Part shown: piece after piece, positions 15,669-23,272 of the stretch
How positions within the stretch are numbered: position 1 is the stretch's first letter
Layout: each line of letters opens with the position of its first letter
NCBI RefSeq assembly: GCF_003385895.1
Contig: NZ_QRDQ01000008.1
Location: 1,112,354 to 1,176,353, forward strand
Length of the DNA stretch: 64,000 nt
Direction of reading: 5' to 3'
Source of the DNA: Flavobacterium cutihirudinis
GTDB taxonomy: Bacteria > Bacteroidota > Bacteroidia > Flavobacteriales > Flavobacteriaceae
The notes under the pieces: generated by a model
What the model saw: only the letters and a program-made list of their open reading frames with translations
What the model was told of the DNA's origin: nothing
Databases searched by the model: none
Position numbers and translations under genes: made by a program

Positions 15669-16715
15669 ATGGATTTTCATAACATATTGATAAATTGGTA
15701 TTTACAGAACAAACGTGATTTGCCATGGCGAAAAACGGCCGATCCTTACCTAATTTGGCTCTCAGAAATTATGCTTCAGCAGACTCGTGTCGCTCAGGGA
15801 ATGCCTTATTTTTTTGCTTTTACGAAGGAATTTCCTACCGTATTTGATTTGGCAAATGCCTCAGAAGAGCAAGTTTTGAAACTTTGGCAGGGTTTAGGGT
15901 ACTATTCTCGTGCTCGAAATTTGCATAAAACAGCTCAATATGTGGCAAATGAGCTGAATGGTGTTTTTCCGGAAAATTATAAAAGCTTATTAAAATTAAA
16001 AGGAGTTGGAGAATACACTGCGGCGGCAATTGCTTCTTTCTCCTATAATGAAGCGGTTCCTGTAGTGGATGGAAATGTATTCAGAGTTCTTTCGCGTTAT
16101 TTTGATATTGAATCTGATATTGCTTTACCGGCAACTAAAAAAGAGTTTGCGGAATTGGCTTCGGAATTGATGCCAAAAGACAATCCGGCACTATTCAATC
16201 AGGCAATTATGGAGTTTGGCGCTTTGCAATGTGTGCCTAAAAGTCCAAATTGTATGGTTTGTGATTTTAATGGAAGCTGCGCTGCATTGCAAAAAAAGAA
16301 AGTAGCTGATTTACCGGTAAAATTGAAAAAGACAAAAGTGACAAATCGTTTCTTTAATTATTTTGTTTTAGAAGATGTTTTAGGAAATACTCTAATTCAA
16401 AAAAGAACTGCCAAAGGTATTTGGCATAATTTATATGAATTTCCACTTTTGGAAACGGATGACATTGTGGGTTTTGAAGTGATTTCGAAAGCAGTTCAAA
16501 ACAGTGTTTTTTCTTCTTATACTATTATAGGTATAGAAGAATGTGCAGAAAACACTGTTATTCATAAACTTTCGCATCAGCATCTTCATATACAGTTCTG
16601 GAAAGTAAAAATTAGTGAAAAAATAGAGAATGGTGTGAGTACCAGTGAGTTAAAAACTTTTCCTTTTCCAATTGTGATTTATAATTTTATTGAAAAGCAG
16701 GAAATAAATTGCTAA
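15669..16715 (+). CDS. mutY: A/G-specific adenine glycosylase
   Basis: A 348-residue base-excision repair enzyme that removes adenine mispaired with 8-oxoguanine. Motifs: LPWR near the N-terminus, SEIMLQQTRV, the helix-hairpin-helix LKGVGEYTAAAIASF followed by the catalytic aspartate in VVDGNVFRVLSR, and the iron-sulfur ligands C-x6-C-x2-C-x5-C (CVPKSPNCMVCDFNGSC). The C-terminal NUDIX-like 8-oxoG recognition domain is present. It is the first gene of mutY-ssb-gldE-gldD, 36 bases before ssb. Confidence 0.97.
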   Translation: MDFHNILINWYLQNKRDLPWRKTADPYLIWLSEIMLQQTRVAQGMPYFFAFTKEFPTVFDLANASEEQVLKLWQGLGYYSRARNLHKTAQYVANELNGVFPENYKSLLKLKGVGEYTAAAIASFSYNEAVPVVDGNVFRVLSRYFDIESDIALPATKKEFAELASELMPKDNPALFNQAIMEFGALQCVPKSPNCMVCDFNGSCAALQKKKVADLPVKLKKTKVTNRFFNYFVLEDVLGNTLIQKRTAKGIWHNLYEFPLLETDDIVGFEVISKAVQNSVFSSYTIIGIEECAENTVIHKLSHQHLHIQFWKVKISEKIENGVSTSELKTFPFPIVIYNFIEKQEINC

Positions 16716-16722
16716 AAAAATG

Positions 16723-16730
16723 TATCTTTG
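16723..16730 (+). promoter_or_regulatory. Candidate ssb promoter, -7 element
   Basis: TATCTTTG, a perfect TAnnTTTG, lies between the mutY stop and the ssb ATG (16752). This would allow ssb, gldE and gldD to be expressed independently of mutY. No -33 TTG at ideal spacing. Confidence 0.5.
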
Positions 16731-16751
16731 GTAGAAATACCACAAAAAACT

Positions 16752-17192
16752 ATGAACGGAACATTAAATAAGGTGATGCTAATAGGCCATTTGGGAGACG
16801 ATGTAAAAATGCATTATTTTGATGGTGGAAATTGCATAGGACGTTTTCAGCTTGCTACAAACGAAGTTTATATTAATAAGACTACCAATGAAAAAATAAC
16901 TTCAACGGAGTGGCATAATTTGGTTGTACGTAATAAAGCTGCCGAAATCTGTGAAAAATATTTGTCCAAAGGAGATAAAATATATGTTGAAGGACGTATA
17001 AAATCCCGTCAGTGGCAAGCAGAAGATGGTACAACAAAATATACAACAGAAATTCAGGTTACCGAGTTTACTTTCCTGACTACCAAAAAAGAAACCGGAA
17101 ATCATAAACCAAATCAGGATCAGGAATCAGCAAAAAATACTACCTTTGATGCATCTAATGAAGGCTTGCCCATAAATGACTTGCCTTTTTGA
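16752..17192 (+). CDS. ssb: Single-stranded DNA-binding protein
   Basis: A 146-residue OB-fold protein binding single-stranded DNA during replication and repair. The ATG at 16752 (MNGTLNKVMLIGHLGDD) is the family start. The upstream in-frame start at 16728 overlaps the promoter element. Further motifs are GRFQLATNE, TEWHNLVV and YVEGRIKSRQW. The linker is short and the tail ends in NDLPF, the acidic/hydrophobic tip used to recruit partner proteins. It sits between mutY and gldE. Confidence 0.95.
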   Translation: MNGTLNKVMLIGHLGDDVKMHYFDGGNCIGRFQLATNEVYINKTTNEKITSTEWHNLVVRNKAAEICEKYLSKGDKIYVEGRIKSRQWQAEDGTTKYTTEIQVTEFTFLTTKKETGNHKPNQDQESAKNTTFDASNEGLPINDLPF

Positions 17193-17215
17193 TTGTTTAA
17201 CTAATCTCTTTTAAT

Positions 17216-18511
17216 TTGGACCCAGAGCCCAGTTTACTTTTATCTACAACTTTAGACACCAATTTAATCATTGGTTTTGTCGGAATATTTATTTTACTTT
17301 TTTTATCAGCAATAGTTTCAGGAGCCGAAGTCGCTCTTTTTTCATTATCTCAAAAAGATTTAGATGAAGCTTTGCAGGAAAATCTCTCAAGAGGAAAAAT
17401 TATCTCAAATCTTTTGGATAAACCCAAAAAATTGCTGGCAACGCTTTTGGTTGCTAATAATTTTCTGAATATCGGTGTTGTTATTTTGTTCTCATTTATC
17501 GGTCGGGATATTTTTTCTCATATAAGTTCGCCTGCTTTAAAATTCTTTTTAGAAGTAGTTTTAGTTACTTTTCTGATTTTATTATTTGCAGAAGTTTTAC
17601 CTAAGGTTTATGCGAGCCGAAACAATTTGAAATTCGCAAAACGCATTGCTTATCCTATTGCTTTTTTGGATAAATTACTTTCGCCTATAAGTTTGCCGAT
17701 GCGTAGCGTTACCTTATATTTGCAGCGTAAATTGGGAAAACAGAAGAATAGTTTTTCAATAAATCAAATTTCTCAGGCTTTAGAGCTAACTGATTCTGAA
17801 GGAACATCTACAGAGGAGCAGAAAATTCTCGAAGGAATTGTTTCTTTTGGAAATACTGATACGAAGCAAGTTATGAGTCCGAGGATTGATATTTTTGCTT
17901 TAGAAATTTCAGAGCCATTTGCTGCAATCTGTCCTAAAATTATCGAAAAAGGATTTTCCAGAATACCGGTTTACAAAGGCAATATTGATCAGATCGAAGG
18001 CGTTTTGTTTGTGAAAGACTTATTGCCTTACATTGATAAAGAAGAATTTGATTGGACTTCTTTAATGAGACCCGCGTTTTTTGTTCCTGAGAATAAGAAA
18101 CTCGATAATTTATTGAAGGATTTTCAGAGTCTTAAAAGTCATTTGGCTATTGTAGTTGATGAATATGGTGGAACTTCTGGATTGGTTTCTTTAGAAGACG
18201 TGATTGAGGAAATAGTAGGGGATATCAGTGATGAGTTTGATGACGAAAATCTAAATTTCTCGCAAATTGATGAAAAGAATTTTCTTTTTGAAGGAAAAAT
18301 TAATCTCAAAGACTTTTACAGAATTGTAGATGTTGATGAAGATGTTTTTGACGCCCGTAAAGGCGAAGCAGAAACATTGGCCGGATTTATTCTGGAAATT
18401 TTGGGTAATTTTCCGAAAAAAGACCAAAAAGTAGCTTTTGAAAACTGTGTTTTTACAATAGAAACAGTCGACAAAAAGCGTATAAAACAAATAAAAGTAA
18501 CAATAGATTAA
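17216..18511 (+). CDS. gldE: Gliding motility-associated protein GldE (CNNM/CBS/CorC family)
   Basis: A 431-residue inner-membrane protein. It has about four membrane segments in a CNNM (DUF21) domain (residues 15-150, with SGAEVALFSLS), two CBS domains (about 205-335; VMSPRIDIFAL, VVDEYGGTSGLVSLEDVIEEIVGDI) and a C-terminal CorC_HlyC transport-associated domain. TTG is the likely start (17216). The family resembles hemolysin/magnesium-efflux proteins. The position directly after ssb and two bases before gldD matches the F. johnsoniae gldE locus, where GldE supports gliding. The molecular role in gliding is unclear. Confidence 0.93.
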   Translation: MDPEPSLLLSTTLDTNLIIGFVGIFILLFLSAIVSGAEVALFSLSQKDLDEALQENLSRGKIISNLLDKPKKLLATLLVANNFLNIGVVILFSFIGRDIFSHISSPALKFFLEVVLVTFLILLFAEVLPKVYASRNNLKFAKRIAYPIAFLDKLLSPISLPMRSVTLYLQRKLGKQKNSFSINQISQALELTDSEGTSTEEQKILEGIVSFGNTDTKQVMSPRIDIFALEISEPFAAICPKIIEKGFSRIPVYKGNIDQIEGVLFVKDLLPYIDKEEFDWTSLMRPAFFVPENKKLDNLLKDFQSLKSHLAIVVDEYGGTSGLVSLEDVIEEIVGDISDEFDDENLNFSQIDEKNFLFEGKINLKDFYRIVDVDEDVFDARKGEAETLAGFILEILGNFPKKDQKVAFENCVFTIETVDKKRIKQIKVTID

Positions 18512-18512
18512 A

Positions 18513-19073
18513 ATGTTAAAAAAGATAATTTCAATCGCAGTAATTTTATTAACACTGACTGTGGTGAGCTGTAAGGACGAGGTATTGCCAAAACCGGCAA
18601 GTTTTTTACGCTTAGATTATCCTGAAGCGAAATACGTTCATTTTGAAAACACCTGCCCATTTGTTTTTGATATGAATGAAGATGCTACAATTAAAGGCGA
18701 AAAAGAATGCGGATTTGCGATTACATATCCAAAAATGAAAGCCACAATTTATCTGACTTACAAACCCGTGCACGGCGATATTGAGAAATTACTAAAAGAT
18801 GCTCAAAAATTGACATACGAACACGTAATTAAAGCTGACGATATTTTAGAACAACCATATTTAAACCCTGAAAAAAAAGTGTACGGAATGTTTTATCAAG
18901 TTAACGGAAACGCGGCTACAAACTCACAATTTTACGTTACAGACAGTACAAAGCACTTTATAACGGGTTCAGTTTATTTTTATGCTAAACCAAACTTTGA
19001 TTCGGTTATGCCGGCTGCCAGTTATATCAAAAATGATATGCAACGGATTATGGAAACTTTGAAGTGGAAATAA
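18513..19073 (+). CDS. gldD: Gliding motility lipoprotein GldD
   Basis: A 186-residue lipoprotein, signal peptide MLKKIISIAVILLTLTVVSC with the lipid-modified cysteine at residue 20. In F. johnsoniae gldD mutants lose gliding and type IX secretion is impaired. Recognised from PASFLRLDYPEAKYVHFENTC (in parts) at the mature N-terminus and the GldE partner immediately upstream (one base between stop and start). It is the last gene of the operon, followed by a terminator hairpin. Confidence 0.93.
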   Translation: MLKKIISIAVILLTLTVVSCKDEVLPKPASFLRLDYPEAKYVHFENTCPFVFDMNEDATIKGEKECGFAITYPKMKATIYLTYKPVHGDIEKLLKDAQKLTYEHVIKADDILEQPYLNPEKKVYGMFYQVNGNAATNSQFYVTDSTKHFITGSVYFYAKPNFDSVMPAASYIKNDMQRIMETLKWK

Positions 19074-19074
19074 A

Positions 19075-19105
19075 AAAAGAGAATCCAATTTGGATTCTTT
19101 TTTTA
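19075..19105 (+). terminator. gldD terminator
   Basis: GAATCC-AATTT-GGATTC flanked by an A run on the left and TTTTTTT on the right, directly after the gldD stop codon. The flanking A and T runs extend the stem. Confidence 0.85.
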
Positions 19106-19138
19106 TTATACATTCCTTTATTTTGGTTCGCAAGACGC

Positions 19139-19534
19139 TTATGTCAAGGGAGAGACTAAAGATGGAATAGTTTTATTATAGTGCTTTGCGGTAATATTGT
19201 ATGATAATAAAAGTAAAGTTATTATAAAGCTAAACGGAACAGAAGGCCATATAGAAAATGACTTAAAAAATGGCGCTAACAAAAATATAGTTGATATCGA
19301 AAACATAATCCAAGTAAACAATTTTTTATTGATTATCGAGGATAAAATATTTTGAATTAATACTGCTTCAAAGAAAATAAGGATAACAAAAGGTAGTATT
19401 TTATCTGTTATTTGTCTTTCATTTTCTGAAACAAATTTTGCTTCTGCAAATTTCAGTAATTCTACAAAAATAAAATAAATCAAAGTTTGAATTAGAGTTA
19501 GTATGATTCCAAGAATGAAAACTCGTTTAAGCAT
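19139..19534 (-). CDS. Hypothetical small membrane protein, four hydrophobic segments
   Basis: A 131-residue protein starting MLKRVFILGIILTL. I use the ATG at 19534 because the longer frame to 19585 would run through the terminator hairpin at 19573-19600. Hydrophobic segments lie near residues 5-25, 47-67, 70-92 and 97-115, with a charged loop between the first two (EAKFVSENERQITDK). No family is recognised. It lies downstream of a metal-binding-domain lipoprotein gene but is separated from it by a terminator, so it probably has its own promoter. Confidence 0.55.
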   Translation of the reverse strand: MLKRVFILGIILTLIQTLIYFIFVELLKFAEAKFVSENERQITDKILPFVILIFFEAVLIQNILSSIINKKLFTWIMFSISTIFLLAPFFKSFSIWPSVPFSFIITLLLLSYNITAKHYNKTIPSLVSPLT

Positions 19535-19572
19535 AAATTTGAATTTTATATTTTCAAACAAATATAAATTAA

Positions 19573-19600
19573 AAAAGGCGTTCAAATTTGAACGCCTTTT
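19573..19600 (-). terminator. Terminator of the HMA lipoprotein gene
   Basis: A perfect palindrome centred at 19586/19587, core AAAAGGCGTTCAAA / TTTGAACGCCTTTT, ending in a T run on both strands. It lies just after the stop of the minus-strand gene 19622-19999. Confidence 0.9.
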
Positions 19601-19621
19601 TTTTAATACTCAATTTAGAAT

Positions 19622-19999
19622 TTAAGATTTAAAATTCGAAACCTTATATGTTTTTCCATCACCAGTTTCCTGAACAACTTTAGTCAAAGATTCTGGATTT
19701 TGAACTGTTTTGTCAAAAGTTACTGTTGCAATTTTTTTATCAAAATCAACCGTTGCTTTTTCAACGCCGTCAAGATTTGATAATTCTTTTTCGATTGTTT
19801 TTGCACATCCCATTGCGCAAGTCATTCCTTCGATTTCGAAACTTGCTGTTTGTACATTTTCAGCAGCGATTGCTTTGTGCTCTTTAGCAGTGGTTTCTAA
19901 AGGTTTTATGTTAGCCAGATTTTTATCTTCTTCCTTTTTACAGCTAACGAATACTAAACTGGCAATGGCTAGCGATGCTATTATTTTTGTGAATTTCAT
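19622..19999 (-). CDS. Heavy-metal-associated domain lipoprotein
   Basis: A 125-residue protein with a lipoprotein signal (lipobox VFVSC, Cys20), a short Lys/Glu-rich linker, and a C-terminal ferredoxin-like HMA domain (about 50-122). The metal loop reads GMTCAMGCAKTIE: the cysteines at 61 and 65 are three residues apart instead of two as in the usual GMTCxxC loop, so metal choice or affinity may differ. The anchor suggests a periplasmic or outer-membrane metal-binding role, e.g. copper handling, but no transporter lies next to it. It has its own terminator. Confidence 0.85.
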   Translation of the reverse strand: MKFTKIIASLAIASLVFVSCKKEEDKNLANIKPLETTAKEHKAIAAENVQTASFEIEGMTCAMGCAKTIEKELSNLDGVEKATVDFDKKIATVTFDKTVQNPESLTKVVQETGDGKTYKVSNFKS

Positions 20000-20099
20000 T
20001 ATATAAAAATTTAAGTTGTCAATATGTTTGTTGCAAAATTAATAAAATTCAAGAGGTCAGTTCGTAAAAATAATACAAATTTGCAGTAAATTGCTGTTT

Positions 20100-20966
20100 A
20101 TGGATGCAAAACAATTAAAGTGGGCTTATCTGTTGGTTCTTTCGCTAATCTGGGGAAGTTCTTTTATTTTGATAAAAAGAGGTCTTGTAGGTTTAACTGC
20201 AATTCAGGTAGGTTCGTTCCGAATTATTTTTGCTGCTCTGTTTTTATTGATTTTTGGATTTAAGAGTCTGAAGAAAATTTCGGCACGTCAATGGAAATTT
20301 GTTGCTATAACTTCCTTTTTCGGAACTTTTATGCCTGCGTTTCTTTTTGCTATTGCAGAAACCGAAGTTGATAGTTCAATTGTAGCTATTTTAAATTCGC
20401 TTACGCCTTTAAATACTTTGGTTTTGGGAATTCTCATTTTCGGAATTCAATTCCAAAAGCGACAAGTTTTAGGCGTTTTTGTTGGTTTGATTGGTTGTTT
20501 GCTTTTGGTTTTAAGTGGCGCATCAGCTCATCCGGGACAAAATTATTATTATGTTGTTTTGGTTGTGATTGCGACACTTTGTTATGCGATCAATGTCAAT
20601 TTAATTAAGAAGTATTTGCATGATCTGAATTCGGTAAGTATTACGACCGGAAATTTTACAGTTTTGCTTTTACCGGCATTAATCATTTTAAGTACAACAG
20701 ATATTTCTCAAAGAATAAATATTGACATTACGCAGCATTCTGTATTTTTTGTAATGATTCTGGGTGTTTTAGGAACCGGAATTGCTAATATTTTATTCTT
20801 TAAATTAATACAAATATCTTCTCCTGTATTCGCGACATCAGTTACTTATTTGATTCCGATTGTTGCTTTCTTTTGGGGATTATTAGATAATGAAATGCTT
20901 ACGCCAATTCAGTTTTTTGGTGCGTTTATTATTTTGATTGGAGTTTATTTGTCGGCTAAAAAGTAA
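20100..20966 (+). CDS. EamA/DMT-family transporter
   Basis: A 288-residue inner-membrane protein with about ten hydrophobic segments in two EamA repeats (about 8-135 and 150-285). Typical family words are LSLIWGSSFILIKRGL at the N-terminus and PVFATSVTYLIPIVAFFWGLLDNE in the second repeat. The start is the ATG at 20100 rather than the upstream TTG. EamA proteins export amino acids, nucleosides or other metabolites. The substrate is not predictable here. It is a single gene, convergent with the M16 peptidase pair across a repeat-rich gap. Confidence 0.9.
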   Translation: MDAKQLKWAYLLVLSLIWGSSFILIKRGLVGLTAIQVGSFRIIFAALFLLIFGFKSLKKISARQWKFVAITSFFGTFMPAFLFAIAETEVDSSIVAILNSLTPLNTLVLGILIFGIQFQKRQVLGVFVGLIGCLLLVLSGASAHPGQNYYYVVLVVIATLCYAINVNLIKKYLHDLNSVSITTGNFTVLLLPALIILSTTDISQRINIDITQHSVFFVMILGVLGTGIANILFFKLIQISSPVFATSVTYLIPIVAFFWGLLDNEMLTPIQFFGAFIILIGVYLSAKK

Positions 20967-21026
20967 CTTTTGGTGTGTGAAATGTCTGTTGTAAAAGTTT
21001 AGATGTGAATTTGATTTTATGCGGAT

Positions 21027-21113
21027 GTCACCCTGAGCGATCCCGAGGCTTCGGGAGAAGGGCGCACCAATTGGAACGGGCTTTTCCCGAAGTCTCGGGA
21101 CGCTCAGCCTGAC
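21027..21113. repeat. GC-rich palindromic REP-like element
   Basis: The left arm 21027-21056 (GTCACCCTGAGCGATCCCGA then GGCTTCGGGA) is an imperfect inverted copy of the right arm 21085-21113 (TCCCGAAGTCTCGGGACGCT then CAGCCTGAC). Each arm itself folds (TCCCGA..TCGGGA). It is much richer in GC than its surroundings and non-coding. It resembles dispersed REP-like elements common in Bacteroidetes, sitting between convergent genes. Confidence 0.75.
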
Positions 21114-21136
21114 AAAAAGAGCGTAAAAATGAAAAA

Positions 21137-21169
21137 AGCTTTGTCAAAGTTTAAAACTTTGACAAAGCT
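21137..21169. terminator. Perfect hairpin ending the M16 peptidase operon
   Basis: AGCTTTGTCAAAGTTT (21137-21152) pairs perfectly with AAACTTTGACAAAGCT (21154-21169), loop of one base. An A run on the left gives a T run on the minus strand, so it probably ends the M16 transcript and may also act on EamA. Confidence 0.75.
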
Positions 21170-21177
21170 CTAGAAAT

Positions 21178-21210
21178 CTTAGTGTCTTAGCAACTTAGAA
21201 CCTTAGCATC
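21178..21210. repeat. CTTAG word repeat
   Basis: CTTAG occurs four times in 29 bases (21178, 21186, 21194, 21202). The phrase CTTAGTGTCTTAGC resembles the CTTAGCG units before pbpC, so it belongs to the same dispersed family. It lies between the M16 stop codon and its terminator. Confidence 0.5.
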
Positions 21211-21212
21211 TT

Positions 21213-23261
21213 TTAAAGAAAATCTGCATCAGAAACTCCTTCATTTATTTTGATGTCAGACATTTTGATATCCAATTCAAAACCTACATTCTGAATTAAA
21301 TTAAAAGGGACTTTAACGCCTTTTACTTCTTTATAATCATTAAAGTTTGTGATTTGCGTTGCTGATTTTCCGCCTTGTTCGCGAACTTTAGCTTCGGCTA
21401 CTTTTAATCCTGATTTTACATCATAATAATAAGTGGTTTTTCCGTCTTTAATTGCGTAGGCGTCACTACCGTTAATTGGCTCAATATTTTCAACTTTTAA
21501 ATCTGTTCTTTTGATCAGTTGTAATTCTTCAAACGGAGCGGCATTTGCTTTCATTTCTTTAAGATCGTCGCCTTCCAGGTTTTTTCGTTGCCCTTGTTGT
21601 TCGATGTAAGCGCCTTTTTCATTTACAACCTGTTTCATTAAATTCATAGTTCCCATCGAAAGAGAAACCATCATTTTTCCTTTAGAATCCAGTTTTGATG
21701 TAAAAGTTAGCGGAGATGGCGCTTGCGGAACCGTTGTGCTTCCGTTCATGTAAAGTGTTTTTACCGCCGAAACTGCTTTTTCCCCACCAATAGCTTTTAT
21801 GTAATTTTCGAAAACAGTTTTTGCTGTAACGCTTGCTGGAACTTCTTTTTTAGTTGCTGGTTTTTCAACAGGACTACCATATTTGTCAAAATAATAAATC
21901 GGGATTTGAAGTTTTTCAAGACCGGAAATTACATCAGAACCTTTTCCTGCAATAACAATTCTCATATTGTCAAGTAAGAAATATTTGTTTGCTACACGGT
22001 AAATATCATCTGCAGTAACATTGTTGATGGTTTGAATGTACTTTTCGTAGAAATCTGCTGGTAGTTTTTCGGTTTCAATATTTAAAGCGTATCGCGCAAC
22101 AGACTGCGGTTTTTCAACCTGCATAACAAATCTTCCGATATATCCTGCTTTAACATTTCTCAGTACTTCAGGATCAACTCTTTCTGTTCTGATTCTTCTA
22201 ATTTCTTTTATAAATTGAACAACAGCGCTATCTGTTACTGTATTTCTAACGGCAGAGGAAGCCTTGAATTTTGTTACATATTTCCCGGTTCCAATGCTTG
22301 AATTAGCGCCGTAAGTCCATGCGTGCTGTTCGCGTAAATTCATGTTCAAATAACTGTTGAAATCGCCTCCTAAAATTTGATTTGCAATTACAGCAGGAAA
22401 AAAATCTGGATCATTCATTCTTAAATTCACGGTGTTTATCAATGAAATTTCAGACTGAACTGCGTTTGGAACATCTACAAAATCGATTTGAAGTTTAGAA
22501 ACATTTTCCGGATCAGGATAAGTGTTTTTTGGTGCTGATTGTTTTTTCCATCCGCTAAAAAGTTTTTCAACAGCAGCTTTTGTTTCTTTAAATTTGATAT
22601 CACCAATGATTACCAAATAAGCATTTTCAGGAACAAAATAAGTGGCATAATTAGCCTGAACATCTGCTAGAGTCACATTTTTTACCGTTTCTTCAGATAA
22701 ATATTCTCCTGATGGATGGTTTTTCCCAAAGGCTAAAACGTCTACAACGCGGTTTGCAATTGCGGGAACGCTTTTTTCATCTGCTTTTAATCCTTCCAGT
22801 AATTTAGCTTTTTCTTTATCAAATTCTGTTTGGGTAAAATTAGGTTGTAAAGCACCTTCAGCTAAAAGTTCGAGAACGCGGCCGGAATATTTTGAAAGTG
22901 AACTTGCATAAGCACCGCGAGAGGAGAAATTGATATTTGCACCATAAAAATCAATCTCTTCGTTAAAAGCTTCTTTTGCTGTTTTTTTGGTTCCGTTTCC
23001 GATTAAACTACTGGTTAATTCGTCAACACCTTTTTTGTTTCCTTCTGTAAATGGAGCATTATCTAATGTTAGATTAAAGCTTACTCTTGGAAGTTTATGG
23101 TTTTCAACAATCAGAACTTTCATCCCGTTTGCCAAAACAAAAGTTTGAGGTTTTTTGATATTGACTACAGGCGGATTTCCTGGTTTTGGTTGTGGTCTGT
23201 CTTGTGCTTGCATAATTCCAGTGAGGAATAAAAGGATTAAAACTGTATGTATTTTTTTCAT
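21213..23261 (-). CDS. M16-family peptidase-like protein, non-catalytic partner
   Basis: A 682-residue exported protein (signal peptide ending IMQAQ). The M16 N-terminal domain lacks the HxxEH zinc motif (the site reads ELTSSLIGNG), so it should be non-catalytic. The second M16 domain keeps the R/Y substrate-contact pair in LREQHAWTYGANSS. About 210 C-terminal residues form an extra domain (FENYIKAIGGEKAVSAVKTLYMNGS onward) resembling a beta-rich lipoprotein-carrier-like fold. It starts 11 bases after the active M16 gene. Such active/inactive pairs act as heterodimers in the periplasm. Repeats and a hairpin follow it. Confidence 0.93.
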   Translation of the reverse strand: MKKIHTVLILLFLTGIMQAQDRPQPKPGNPPVVNIKKPQTFVLANGMKVLIVENHKLPRVSFNLTLDNAPFTEGNKKGVDELTSSLIGNGTKKTAKEAFNEEIDFYGANINFSSRGAYASSLSKYSGRVLELLAEGALQPNFTQTEFDKEKAKLLEGLKADEKSVPAIANRVVDVLAFGKNHPSGEYLSEETVKNVTLADVQANYATYFVPENAYLVIIGDIKFKETKAAVEKLFSGWKKQSAPKNTYPDPENVSKLQIDFVDVPNAVQSEISLINTVNLRMNDPDFFPAVIANQILGGDFNSYLNMNLREQHAWTYGANSSIGTGKYVTKFKASSAVRNTVTDSAVVQFIKEIRRIRTERVDPEVLRNVKAGYIGRFVMQVEKPQSVARYALNIETEKLPADFYEKYIQTINNVTADDIYRVANKYFLLDNMRIVIAGKGSDVISGLEKLQIPIYYFDKYGSPVEKPATKKEVPASVTAKTVFENYIKAIGGEKAVSAVKTLYMNGSTTVPQAPSPLTFTSKLDSKGKMMVSLSMGTMNLMKQVVNEKGAYIEQQGQRKNLEGDDLKEMKANAAPFEELQLIKRTDLKVENIEPINGSDAYAIKDGKTTYYYDVKSGLKVAEAKVREQGGKSATQITNFNDYKEVKGVKVPFNLIQNVGFELDIKMSDIKINEGVSDADFL

Positions 23262-23272
23262 GATTCGGGCTC

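Noticed and set aside
19535..19585. Longer start for the small membrane protein
   Set aside because: The extension runs through a perfect terminator hairpin of the upstream gene.
21213..23261. M16 homologue lacking HxxEH as a pseudogene
   Set aside because: The frame is intact with a signal peptide and extra domain, and inactive partners are normal for this family.
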